Assembly: GCF_014805685.1 (NCBI RefSeq)
Contig: NC_060899.1
Coordinates: forward strand, 12,969,454 to 13,033,453
Reading direction: 5' to 3'
DNA from: Silurus meridionalis
Taxonomy: Eukaryota > Chordata > Actinopteri > Siluriformes > Siluridae
Length of the DNA stretch: 64,000 bases
Below the pieces are notes generated by a model. The model did not search any database. It worked only from the letters and a program-made list of their open reading frames with translations, and had not been told where the DNA came from. The stretch's first letter is position 1; every line of letters starts with the position of its first letter. Shown here in pieces: positions 47,394 to 58,950 of this stretch. The position numbers were made by a program, and so were the translations under genes.

Positions 47394-50300
47394 GGAGTGG
47401 TAGGGGGGGTTCATGTTTTCCGAATGTTTATGTTGTTTTCTGGCAGGTTTTCTGGTTTCCGACCACAGTGGCACCAGTAAGTGGATTAGCTACTCTGAAT
47501 TTCTATACGTTGTAATCTTCCACTTTTGAAAGTCTGGATCTGTAGCCAAAAAAGCTTTTATTATTAGCTAGAGATAAAAAAATTGGTTCTGGATTTCCTG
47601 CAAAAAACCTTGCCATGGCAAGTGCTATGTTCAAATTGACTATGGGCTTGAGTCACTGCAATAATAAATGCACGATTCAGAGACACAACAGAGATTTTAT
47701 GATTGCCTTTCTGCACAAGAAAACTTGTAATTAAATCCAAGATAATAAGTGTTTTCATTACTGCATCTATCATAGCCTGAGTAAAGGCTAAACGTTTAAA
47801 CCTCATGTATACTGCATTTAACAAAACCAAGTGAAAACAGAGCTTCTTTCACGTTTGTTTGCAATGCCTGAATGCTGTTTTTAGCAAAATAATATATTCC
47901 TTTATTGAAAGGTAGGGTGCGGGGTTTGAACAAAATGTTTTCCTGCACTTACTTTCATATAATGACACTGTGGTGCGAATTTAACTTAGATTACTGCAGA
48001 TAAAAATCCCAGTTTACCTCTTTGCGTCTTCCTAGCTAAGTTTAGCGTGCAAAAACAGACAATCGGTAAATGTTTAATGTTAAAATACCGTCAAAATATG
48101 TCAAAATACCGTTTCTTTTCTTTCTCTTTAAGGGTTTACATTGTCAATGCAATATAAAAAGTTTGTATAATTATATCAGCAGTCAGTTCAATATATGAAG
48201 GTAACAGCAGTTTACTTGTCATGAATGGATATATATAAACCGAGTGAATATATTTAGAATGGGAATAAAAAAAACAATCATTGAATACATGAGATAATTG
48301 TCAAATAAATACTATAAAGCAATGACTAAATTATACATAAAAATTTTATAGTATAAAATATGGTGTACTGTACACCATGAGTGCATTTGTTTTTCCTATA
48401 TAGTGGATAAAACTGGAAATTCCCAAGCTCTACAGCTTTATGGGCGATATATCTAAATATTGTTGTGTTAGATCTATTTTAAGTAAATTTGCTTGAAAAT
48501 AGTGCCTCGATGCTGACTGTCGCTTTCTTTTTATTAAAAAGCTTGGAATTCGCTGCGTTGGCAAAAAAAAATAAAGTCTTGAAATATATTAAGGTTCACA
48601 GCAGTGCTAGGTGGAAAAAATATATATATATACAAAATATTCCAGCAAATATGGTGCGAATTCAACATAGCACTGTTCGGATCAAAGCCGGTCTTTATTA
48701 GTGTAAAATACGTGTGTCGAGCGTGAACAGGGGATCGTTGGAAATTCAGCTGCTGCTAAAGGGCTTAGATAAACATTAGAGCAGTGTGCTATCATTAATT
48801 ATTTATCTGTGCCAGCTGGGACAAAGCATCATTATTTTATTATTTCAGAGCTTTTTGTTACTTGTTAAAAAAGTACAACAGCCATAGTAATTTAAGCTGA
48901 CGTAAAAATATACTGTGTAGAAACTATACAGATGAAATTGCAGAGAATTACAGCATCACGACTTTTTTTTTTGTGTGTGTGTTTGATTAGCAGGTGATTG
49001 CCAGGATGTTCTTTCAATGACTATTGTGTAATCCACGGTATCATCTTGAGAGGAACAAGCACTGATATACGAGGTAAAATGGGCAGAAAGTGAGAAGAAG
49101 TGATTGAGTTCATTTGTGTGTGGTAATGGTGAAGCGCTCGCGGTTATTTGTCTGAAACGAGCTAAACGCTCCATGAGAAAGATCTTGGTACAGTCCACTC
49201 CAGTGGTCCTGTACTGTATGAACCTGATTTTGCTGTAATCTTCCCACTAATGCTCTTCAGTGTGTCCTCAATCATCTCCGGGAGAAAGTGTAGTGGTGGA
49301 GAGAATACAAAGCACACTGGCTCTAGTAAAAGTACTTGCGGTCAAGAAAAGTAAGATGTAAGATGAATGAGTTGTCGGGTAAAAAATCCGCTTGAACGAT
49401 TGCTTTGAAAATGACTTGAGTTGAGTCTACTAAATAATTCTGAAAATGTTATTGTAACTAACCAAATAAGCTATGCACCAACTACATTTCCAACAGTATA
49501 CAAACAAAGGAAATTTTAGCCTGGCTAGTCATTTGGGTTTCAGTAGATATTTAGCTGTTTTTAGCTACATAGTTAGACATCTAGTGAGGATTTCACTTAC
49601 GCATAATCCTGAGCATTGCCTACAAGTTGTAGCAGCTTTAGACATATTTAACACAAATTGCAAGCTCTTCTAGAAAACCTAAGTTAAATATAAAGCTTCA
49701 TAGCTAGCTAGCTAGTCTAACTTGTCTACACGTTTCCATGGATTGAATGCTGAGTTGTAAATTGCTGATGTTTCCACAGGTTTTGGTTTAAAGATTTCAC
49801 AGATTTTTATTATCATTATCATTTAAGACTTGTTAAATAGGGACATGGAGACACATGTGTCTCTACTGTCTCATACAACACTGTTGATGATTAATCATTT
49901 GGTGCCTATGATGTAGATGTTTTGGCAGACAGTCGCTTGGGTCATAAAATTAAATTATTGAAACATTGTAATAGTTTTTTTCTTTTTTATCTTGGCAGAT
50001 TTTCAAATGCAGTATTTTTCAGCAATCAAAATAAATGTAGCCAGTTGAAATTTTACACTAAGGTGAGTATAATGTTATAATGGTGTATATTATTATTATT
50101 ATATATTATATATTATATATATTTTATTATATATTTTATTATATATTTTCTCCTCGCTAAACTGTTTCTCAAGCAGATGTTCTCAGCACGACTGTTGCTA
50201 CGGAAATATCTACTGTAAATATCACAACACTGAGGCGTGTCCTGAGAGTCACATAGAATATAGATTAACATGGCAGAAGTAGAGCTGCTTCTTCCTGGAG

Positions 50301-50499
50301 ACTGAACTGGAAAAAAATGTCTGGCTTTATTGAATCTTTTTTCTTCTCTTTTTTTTTTTGCACTACAAAGACCTGTTTGTGAAAGGGCCATGCGTTAGAA
50401 GTCAGAGGGCACTTCAGTAGAACTATCTGTACATGTTGAATTTGCATAGCATCATATTTTTCCCATTGCTTCATATTACGTTGAATGAAATTAAAATCT
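47392..50499. other. Non-genic stretch
   Basis: About 3 kb without supported genes. Contains an agctagctagctag run at about 49702-49715 and an A/T-only stretch at 50080-50150. 48720-48830 looks less random (homeobox-like core, see findings). Confidence 0.45.
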
Positions 50500-50637
50500 G
50501 ATCACACTGCATTATAAAAGGGGTGAATCTCAGTAGATGCTCCATATGTATCTTTAATGTATCGTATCGTTGTCTATGCATCGAGATGCGAATCGCAGTG
50601 GTCTCAGTTATGGAGATGCACATCCATATAATATATA
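50500..50637 (-). mobile_element. hAT-like non-autonomous repeat, copy 2 (terminal part)
   Basis: Reading the minus strand from 50637: tatggatgtgcatctccata, then cgattcgcatctcgatgcat and gatacgatacattaaag, acatatggagcat. It shares terminus and interior with 2818-3230 in the opposite orientation. Confidence 0.5.
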
Positions 50638-50817
50638 CACGCACACATAAAACACACAGTTACAGTAATCCGTGTATTTACATACTGTAACATAGTATGT
50701 TGTTTTCCATCCCCGGTCATGGGAGATTTCTTTGGTGCTTTCAGTTTACAAAAATACCCATTTAAATAACTGTTAAATTTGATTCTGGCAAAATCCCTCT
50801 AGAACAAAAAAACCCTC

Positions 50818-50821
<4 letters not shown>

Positions 50822-50891
<70 letters not shown>
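50822..50891. repeat. (CT)n microsatellite
   Basis: About 35 CT units flanked by further pyrimidine-rich sequence to about 50910. Confidence 0.98.
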
Positions 50892-50896
<5 letters not shown>

Positions 50897-50910
50897 CTCT
50901 TTAAATCTCT

Positions 50911-52009
50911 TTAAGATTCTTCAGCTGCAGAAAGAGCTGCTTCAGTGCTTAGAGCCCAAGGTGACAGAGGTATTGATACATGAATCATTAAGAAGAGGAA
51001 CAGACTAAGCTTGGGCATGTATGACGTGATGCCTTACTCTGAAATAAGCTGGGACGCCTCATATTTATTCAGATCGCCTCTTCGTCTTAGTTCACATGTT
51101 GTCACCATATAGGATTCTCTATAGGAGGCCTTTAAGAGAAATTCCCACACAGGTCCATATGGCGAAAATAGATTAATTCTCATTGACTTGGTTAAGGTTC
51201 TCCTTTGTGGGCAGCATAGTGCATAACCTTTATACATTTTTAATACAAATCTAGGTTTTAATGTTTTTTTCTCCATATATCATAGTCGTATATAATTACT
51301 AGGCACATCATAGCGCTTCTTTGGCATAAGGTCTCCAAAGGGTTCTGAAATGCTGTATCTAAATTGTTCAAATAGATATCTCAAGCATGAAAAATGTAAC
51401 CTCTTAAAACAGATACCTTACATATACATATATTTCTTGTTTTTCATTCATACATAAACCATGAACTGACCTGTTTAGTCTGGTGCTAAGGCAGTCATTA
51501 AAACTTTTGCTCAGTCGATGCTCTAGTGCATTTAATTTACACTAGAATTCGGATAAAGGCTCAGTCCATCATGTTTTATGCCTCCCACCCGGCTCACTCT
51601 ATGTTTTCCCATCTCCCCTTCGGCAAATGTTTTTTAAACTGTTGTGTCCCACACTGCCCGTCTCAAAAATAGCTCATAGCCATGGGCCGTAGAAACTGAC
51701 TAATGACTGTATTGCCTACGCTACATGTACTGTACATGTTTCCTTCCCATTTCTATACAGGACTCTGTCTATTTATGGTCATCCAGTACATATTACATTA
51801 TATTGTACCAAAGCTATAATGATCTTACTGATCATTTAGCTATTGAAACAAAAGCTTTGTTCTCTGCTATATATAAACCATGGGCATTATTCCCTCTTTT
51901 CTTCTTATCATGAATTATTTACTGTATTTGAATTGTATAATATTCTTTACACACAAGAGTAAACGATAGTAAGCCTCGCACCAAACTGAATTGATGTTAC
52001 AGACGTTCA
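50911..52009. other. Non-genic spacer
   Basis: No supported gene or element. Confidence 0.45.
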
Positions 52010-52200
52010 ATTTGTCGCTTTTGAACATCTTATTCCACATTTAGTCCCCATTTACTTTTATAATTATATCCACTCTTCTCGAAAGATGTTCAAACTGATT
52101 TTGTAGTGTGTTTGTGGGAATTTATGTTCATTCAGCCACATAAGCATAAGATCTGGTACTGATGTATGGTAAGGAGGCCTGCGGTGCAGCCTAATTAAAG
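52010..52200. mobile_element. 'cactatatgg' MITE family, fragment
   Basis: Interior blocks tcgcttttgaacatcttatt, tttagtccccatttactttt, 'cactcttctcgaaagatgtt', gttcattcagccacataagc and ggaggcctgcggtgcag. It ends before the central part and both termini are missing. Confidence 0.65.
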
Positions 52201-52253
52201 CTTTTTTTAAATTTGTTGAATTGACATATAGCGACCAGACTTAACTTTATGGC

Positions 52254-52790
52254 CAACAATCAGGCATTAACATTATGACCACTTGCCTAATATTGTGTTG
52301 CTCCCACTTTTGCTGCCAAAACAGTCCTGACCTTTCCAGCATTAACAGTATTAACTTTTTCAGCAATTTGAGCTACAGGAGCTCGTCTGTTGGATCGGAC
52401 CACACGGGCCGGCATTCTCTCCCCACGTGCATCAATAAGCCTTGGCCACCTGTGACCCTGTCGCCGGTTCACCACTGTTCCTTCCTTGGACTACTTTTGA
52501 TAGATACTGACCACTGCAGACCGGGAACATCCCAGAAGAGCTGCAGTTTTGGAGACGCTCTGACCCAGCCGTCTAGACGTCACAATTTGCCCCCTTGTCA
52601 GATTATTCAATTCCTTACACTTGCCCATTTTTCCTGATTCTAACACGTCAACTTTGAGGACAAAATGTTCACTTGCTGCCTAATACTGTATATCCCACCC
52701 ACTAACAGGTGCCATGATGAAGAGATAATTAGTGTTATTCACTTCACCTGTAATAATATTATAATGTAAAAATGTTATGCCTGGTCAGTG
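52254..52790 (-). mobile_element. Internally deleted Tc1-like transposon with both ends
   Basis: The right end (52790), complemented, reads cactgaccaggcataacat and is followed by TA (52791-52792). The left end reads caacaatcaggcattaacat and then tatgaccac, a decayed mirror of it. At 537 bp the copy is far shorter than the roughly 1.3 kb of intact relatives. The 5' untranslated region, transposase head and transposase tail are kept; the catalytic middle is gone. This is how MITE-like derivatives arise from full-length Tc1 elements. Confidence 0.85.
52287..52628 (-). pseudogene. Tc1-like transposase, head joined to tail
   Basis: The frame starts at Met 52628 ([11 protein letters not shown]...) and covers the paired-like helix-turn-helix region, with [20 protein letters not shown] and VNRRQGHRWPRLIDARGE visible. 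It then jumps in frame from QIAEKVN to a tail, GKVRTVLAAKVGATQY, that belongs at the C-terminus of the family. An in-frame TAG at 52491-52493 interrupts codon 46, where relatives have Trp. No DDE catalytic residue remains, so no transposition is possible. Whether the DNA-binding part is ever made is doubtful because of the stop. Confidence 0.85.
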
Positions 52791-52792
52791 TA

Positions 52793-53284
52793 TATAACCG
52801 CACTTGTTGATTTGCACAATGCTACGATGCTAAACCGCATTAAATAAACTGCTATACTGCTGTGCACCTGTACTATGCAATAACAATAAAGATGTATGTA
52901 TTTATAACCAGTTTTCACTCACCACTCACCATTAATATTTTATAAGGCAAAAGAAAAAACATAGCTTGTCATGTTAATGAGAAACTTCACAGCCCATTCA
53001 TTCAAGTTCATACAGACTTTTTCTCACGTATTTTCCAGAAAGAAATGTCGAATATCTTTCGGAAATCTCACAAAAAAAATTACATACCTATTTTACATTT
53101 TTCAATTTCCATTAATTAAGTCAAGTCTGTATTGCATTAATATGAATATATATAATCTACAGTAAAATTGTTATTGTAACTTTTATAGCTGGAACTATTA
53201 TAAATTTTGCTCTAATATAAAAATAAATAAACTAAATGTGCTTTATACTTGTCACATGTACATGTGATCTTTTTTCTTATATAC
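52793..53284. other. Non-genic spacer
   Basis: AT-rich, no supported feature. Confidence 0.45.
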
Positions 53285-53470
53285 CAGAGATGTTAGGAAG
53301 CTGGTGTTGAGAGCGCAGGGGCAGCCATTGATACAGTGGCCCTGGAGCACAGAGGGTTAAGGGCCTTGCTCAGGGGCCCCAAGATTGGCGGCTTGGCGAT
53401 ACTGGGGCTTGAATCCCTGACCTTCCAATCAGTATCCCAGATCCTTAACCACTTCCTGTGGTAGCCTTAC
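53285..53470 (-). mobile_element. tRNA-derived SINE-like repeat, best copy
   Basis: The minus strand reads, from 53470, aggaagtggttaaggatctg, ggatactgattggaaggtca, gggattcaagccccagtatc (B-box-like gattcaagcc) and gccaagccgccaatcttggg, then gcaaggcccttaaccctctg and a unique part ending near 'gctctcaacaccagcttcct'. It is the longest and least decayed member of the family in the window. Confidence 0.7.
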
Positions 53471-54584
53471 TAATATCCTTACTAACCAATAAAAATTTAA
53501 CAGCCATGTACTATAATTTGGTTTAGATGATGATAATTATTTCATTGAAAAAATGCTTAACCATCATGCGTTTTGGAAAATGAAGGGGAAGATGAATGAA
53601 TCAATAGGTTTTAGGATTCACTTTTGTGTTTCCTTGTTTAGCAAATGGTGGAGGTGTGTATGTGGGCAAACCTTCAGCTCTTTACTATATACTGCAAGTG
53701 TTCATTTGGCAGGAAACAGTTTCACGAGAAACTATCACCTATTTTGTCAAAGGAAGCGGTTTGAGATTACAGATTTGAACGTTAAAAATAAATAAACTGA
53801 TGGATTTCCAATAAGAGCTCGGTCATTGCTTTGTCCATCCTAGTAAAGAAAAAGCAATTTCCTTCTACACTGTAGAACCGTTTGCTCCTAATTTGCATCG
53901 CTGTGCGTTTCATTTACATCATTACGCCATGCGTTCCGCAGTGTAACTCCAGAGCAGGGTGCAGGAGATACAGTATAATGCTGGTGCAGCTGATAACAGA
54001 GAGATTGGTGGGTGGGGGGATAGTAAGAGGGAAAGAAAAAGGGGAGGAGAATGATCTTTAGGCTTCTCTTGTCCTATGCTAGAATGAATGCAGTAGACAG
54101 AGAGATGGCAATCAAGGAGGAAGCAGGCTGTGGAGTGGAAAAGGGAAACGGAAGCCACTGCAGTATGTTCTGACTCACTTGGAGGCTGTAGACTAGAGCC
54201 AGAATGCTCAGGCTGGAATATTGAATCTAAGCAGCCGTCAGAAAAAAACAAAACATAAAAACACCTCCTCTTACAACAACGCTCGTCCGGTCCTGTGTCG
54301 CATGCAGCAACACATCCTCGAATGCTCAGCAAGAGCGCAAAGCCTGGGGAGTGCACGTGGCTTCTTTTCCCTCTCTCCTTTTATGTGCTTACACTCTTGC
54401 TTAATCTCATTTAATAAACACAACAGTAATCAGTCCCTTAGGTGGCTCGGCCTATTCATACATGAGGCGCATTATTCATGATGTTTCCCCTGAATATGCA
54501 TAAGTTCTTTTTTTTATCGTTTCTTCTAACAACAGTCTTGAGCTGTTGCTTTATCGGCGGTCGAGTGTGTAACAGGTTTGTGTT

Positions 54585-54585
<1 letters not shown>
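53471..54585. other. Non-genic, possibly promoter-proximal DNA
   Basis: 53.9-54.5 kb is less AT-rich than its surroundings. A 144-residue minus frame (53922-54356) has no recognisable domain. 54468-54500 holds octamer-like motifs just upstream of the candidate first exon. Confidence 0.4.
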
Positions 54586-54630
<45 letters not shown>

Positions 54631-54652
54631 TGGGTGTATGTGTATGTGTATG
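54586..54652. repeat. (GT)n microsatellite with degenerate tail
   Basis: Pure to 54626, then gggtgtgggtgtatgtgtat variants. Confidence 0.95.
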
Positions 54653-54691
54653 TGCTCACACCCTGGGGATTATGAGCCAGTTATTGGTGGT

Positions 54692-54719
54692 GGTGTGTGT
54701 GTGTGTGTGTGTGTGTGTG
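54692..54719. repeat. (GT)n microsatellite
   Basis: 14 GT units directly abutting the candidate first exon. Confidence 0.95.
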
Positions 54720-54941
54720 CATGGACGATCTGCCCCCCAGGATCTTGCTGACTGGCTGCCTCACACTGCCATAGAAACGGTATTCAGGAGCGCAGGCTCA
54801 TTTAGTCTAGGCACTGGCGAGCGTGAGCATCGCAAGGAACGCGGGACAGAAAAAGACACACAGAGGCAAAGAGTCAGAAAGAGAGAGGGAGACCGAGGAA
54901 GTGAGAAAAGTGCGAGCACAGGGAAAGAAAGGCAAACACCG
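54720..54941 (+). other. Candidate untranslated first exon
   Basis: A GC-richer block with CpG sites (gcgcagg, gcgagcgtgagcatcgc, gaacgcggg) turns into a purine-rich leader (cagaaagagagagggagacc, gaggaagtgagaaaagtgcg) and ends at ACCG|GTGAGTACAG. That is a near-perfect consensus donor, GT at 54942. One ATG at 54721 opens a 17-codon frame ending at TAG, typical of a leader rather than of coding sequence. The leader-like composition, a strong donor and AT-rich sequence after it fit the first exon of a plus-strand gene whose coding exons lie beyond the window. The transcription start cannot be placed. A chance donor is the alternative. Confidence 0.4.
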
Positions 54942-55196
54942 GTGAGTACAGATCATCTGTCTCACCTTATTTAAACGCAAGCAACGAGCAGGTGCTTGAA
55001 TGGCATTTGTTGCAGTGTGCATGTGGGTGTGTGTTTGTGTGTTTTTTTCCCTCTCTATGTTGTGTCTGGTTAGATCAGAAACAAAGAAACAAAGTGAAGC
55101 CTAAAGCTTTTGGAGGGTCCTGGAAGATATGCACTACAATTTTTTAACTAATCGAAGTACTTTGTGCTCAGTTACTTTGATAGAAGAGTGTGTGCA

Positions 55197-55236
55197 TGTG
55201 TGTGTGTGTGTGGGCATGTGTGTATGTGTGTGTGTG
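55197..55236. repeat. Imperfect (GT)n run
   Basis: GT units broken by 'ggcat' and 'tat'. Confidence 0.85.
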
Positions 55237-55468
55237 CAGAACAGCAAATTATGTGATGATCGGTGCCAATGCTCTTCATTGTTTTGTCTATTTCAGCTTG
55301 GGTTTTATCAAAGTCTTTATCTCAGGGTACTTTACAACTGACCGATGAGGATCATGTGAATCTATTTAAGCCGTAATGTTTTCCTCATATGCCCTTTAAA
55401 GTGGCTCTGTCAATATTTAATCAAAAGGAAATACTTCACAGTTTGCGTCTTTTGCTCTTTGCTTTTGG

Positions 55469-55473
<5 letters not shown>

Positions 55474-55513
<40 letters not shown>
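55474..55513. repeat. (CA)n microsatellite
   Basis: 20 CA units. Confidence 0.97.
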
Positions 55514-55515
<2 letters not shown>

Positions 55516-55657
55516 TATGCAAACGCACACACATTTCCTTTATGTTTTATCTTCCATTCTGCTTATTGATTCCACTCAGCTGGTAAATGTACCAAATCGA
55601 CCGATCTTGGACCTTTGCGTGCCCAATGTGCCATTCGACATACGATGACATTACAAG

Positions 55658-55663
<6 letters not shown>

Positions 55664-55709
<46 letters not shown>
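55664..55709. repeat. (TG)n microsatellite
   Basis: About 23 TG units. Confidence 0.97.
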
Positions 55710-55710
<1 letters not shown>

Positions 55711-55826
55711 ATTTGGGTTTGTGCCCAAAGAGAGCAGTCATGTCCTCAGGGTGTGTGCACTGCCTCTTTGGTTCTACCTGCTGTGTAATAAGAGTTGCTT
55801 AGCTCTGTGTACCTCATAGAGTGTTT

Positions 55827-55835
55827 ATCTCTCTT

Positions 55836-55877
<42 letters not shown>

Positions 55878-55893
55878 ACGCACACGCACACAC
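55827..55893. repeat. Compound (CT)n-(CA)n-(CACACG)n array
   Basis: Runs from a CT tract into CA units and then four or five cacacg hexamers. The hexamer keeps several frames open but codes for nothing recognisable. Confidence 0.92.
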
Positions 55894-58785
55894 CAAACAT
55901 CTGCACAGAAAGCTCTCCTTTTACTCTGTCCTCTTCTGAAGAGCTTAAACGTGCTGCATGTCAAGCATCGCTACAAGTGCAAAATTGGCGAATTTTTGCA
56001 CTCCAAGATCCCTCACTACGTCTGGGCCTTCATAATTCAGAACTTTTCTGAACACTTGCGCAACCCGAGGAAACCTGCGTACCCTGTGTTCTCCCTATCG
56101 CTTTTTTTCCCTCCCCAGTCCTAATACAACCAGGCGAATTGATTTTGTTGAATAATGTATGGTAGCCGACGCTCCATGCTGGATGATACACTGCAGCTCT
56201 GTGGATTGCAGGTCTATAAAGAGCTGAGTGGGATCGAGCACAAGTGTGTAAGTGATTTTCACCTGCTGCATGAAAACACACCCGGAATGTAATCCACCAT
56301 GGCTTGTGGCACAGGGCCAGGCTTGTGGTCTGCTGGGCGCACAGGGCAAAAAGCCATCATGGCTGACATGATGAGGTTGGGCAGACTGACCATGAGGTCA
56401 CTCTCTCTCGCTCTGTCTCTCTCTGCAGCAATTTATTCGTTTTCTCCCATCTGATATTTAGTTTGCTATTTCTTACTTTTATTAATGCTACTTTAATTAC
56501 ACCGTACACGTATTTTATTTCTGAGTCTCAATTCCACGTTTCCTTTTCTCCTTTTACTTCCTTTCTCAGTTTTCTTGTCTCCGGGTTTTGTTTCATATAT
56601 TATTTTCTACACGTACACTCTTACGCTTTTACTTTTTACTTCTGTATCCGTCCATAGAATCAGTTCTCCTTCGTTCCTTCTCCATCTCTTTTCTGGATTG
56701 CTTTTTTTTGGTTTGTTGTTCAAAAAGGTTACAAGACGTGGGGGAAGCAAAGCGAGCAGTTCTCACAGGTACTATAGCTCAGGCCCTGCAGTGAGTTTCC
56801 CAGGCTCTCGTTAAAATGCTATGCGAGCAGATCGAGCTTCGCAGTGATCCCATGTGGCAGCCGAGTGCGATGCGCAAACACACACCAGAGCGCGGAGGAA
56901 TTGCACAGCTCTTATAAAGCTGCTCGGCTGGCAGCTCCGAACACTGCTTGGGATCCGTACGAGACGTCTGCGTGCTCCCTAGTGTCCTGTTAAAAGCGCA
57001 GTCCATTTCAATGCTATTCAGTATGTAGCGAAAAATCAATCGAGGACATAGCAGGGGATCAGTCTTAACTGGCTCTGGCACAGGATTAACAAATAGTTGG
57101 AGATCATGCTAGACTCGGTGATTTTTTTCACACTACTGGTGTGATGCAGATTGTCAAAATTGATCGGTATCTGTAGTGAGCTCAGTACTCCATCAATCAG
57201 AATTGAAATCGGGAGTCAATAAGTTATCCGGACAGAATTAAGAGTTTTACATTACCGCAGCATGTAGATCAGTGCTAAATTGAGCACGCGAAAGAACATG
57301 TACACATTGTAGCAAAAAGCTGCTCCAAAATCTCCTGCATCCATGATCGATGCTGATTGATCAATCTTTAATGGGCTGTGGCAAAGCGAGCTGCGTACAG
57401 ATTCCAGTTTAGCTTCAAGGTTGCGTCAGAGAGGGTTGTTTTTTTTTTCCCAATACAGAACTTGCAACTGGACTTGAAGAGTTTGGTAAACAGTGAGGAA
57501 TAAATCACTACAGGGAGTGCTGTTATAATCAATAATAGGGTGTTGTGAGACAGCCAAACATGAAGCGAAGATACATTTACCACCCTATTAAGTTTTGAAT
57601 AACAGCCTACCTGGAAGTATATTTTGCCTTTTATACCACAGCAATTACACCTTTTATTTAATACATCATTATTTTAGATTTGGTAATAACTGTGTGTGAT
57701 GTTGTGATCGTTGAATAATGCCCATAAAAAATGTTAGCTCCTGTTATCTCTTATGTTATGGCAGCAACAAACCTTGTTGCTTGATATTGAAAAAACATAA
57801 TTGTCATGTTGCATGTAACTTGAGAGCCCTTCTGTCAGAAAACGGAATGGACACTGGAGACTCCTTCTGAATACTGTTAAATAAACATCTCAGAGAAAGC
57901 TTTAATAAAACCGTTTTTCGTAGACCATATGCCATAGAAGTGCCTCCAGAGATGCGCTATAGAAACAAAAACATTTAAAAAGGATACTAATATAGTTTGT
58001 TTTAACACTGGGACCATTCTGAAAGAAAATTAATAAATCCTTCCTGACCAACCAGAATTTCGCTTTGGCTTGCTGTATGTGCTACTAATGACTTTACACG
58101 CCATTGACTTACATGTGCCTCGGCAAAAACGTGGCACCAGAATGAGCTTGGAAATGTGTGATCCCTCGTCAATACCGTCTGATCCCTATCGGATAATATA
58201 ATGCGTTTCTCAATGCAGAAAGTGTGAAAGTAAGCAAAAATAATTTTATTACATCAAAATTGTCATGATACTCATGCCACAGATCAGGTCAAAGGTCCGA
58301 AAAAGGAGAAAAGGCGAAATGCCAAGTCAGCACTGCTATCGATTAATTGTCCAGCTAATAAGATTAAAGGGATTTTCATATTTTGCATTTGCATGGTCAG
58401 ACGTACGTTTAACTCCTTCCCCAATATTTCAGTTGCTTCTGAAGGACAATGCAATTATGCAAATTTCCTGACGAGCTTGATAAAATATCTGTGGCCGCAT
58501 GGCACAGGAATTGACAAGCAACAGGAGCGATGGCAGGAGGAAATGCCACCTAATGACAGAATGAAACTAAGTTTGAAAATAATGACATTTAGGAAATCGT
58601 GAAGCTGTTTTGCTGAGCAGGACTCAGTAGCGAGTATCAGTGACTGTATGTAAACATCCGAATGGCAATTTTTGGGCTATTTTGGACTATTTTATAATAA
58701 CATTTTAATTGATATATATGTTCAGACATAAACAGTATACTGTGTGTTTGTATGTGTAAATTACATAGACCACCGTATTTGGATA
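55894..58785. other. Non-genic stretch, partly GC-richer
   Basis: 55.9-57.1 kb is noticeably less AT-rich than the rest. It carries several overlapping frames (for example minus 56779-57081, 100 residues) but no domain I recognise. It may be conserved intronic DNA downstream of the candidate first exon. Confidence 0.4.
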
Positions 58786-58950
58786 CCTGATGTATTTCTC
58801 CATCAAATGTGGCTTCTCCATGTTCCTGTTACCACAAACGTTGGAGGCACACAATTGTACAGAATGTCTTTGCATGTGGGGGCTTTAAATTCAAAGTATT
58901 TCAGCTGAAAGTTTGGAAAAACAAACTGCCTGGTTGCCAAAAGTGTATAA
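58786..58950. mobile_element. 'cactatatgg' MITE family, reverse-oriented fragment
   Basis: ttaccacaaacgttggaggc followed by acacaattgtacagaatgtc is the complement of the 'ataattgtgtacctccaactttgtg' region of the full copy at 45.1 kb. Only this part of the family is preserved here. Confidence 0.6.

Noticed and set aside
53922..54356. 144-residue minus-strand open frame
   Set aside because: Low-complexity Ser/Leu/Pro-rich translation with no domain. More likely non-coding DNA upstream of the candidate exon.
55795..56124. 109-residue frame downstream of the CA array as an exon
   Set aside because: Opens through a simple repeat. The later part has no recognisable domain, and I see no convincing acceptor or donor.
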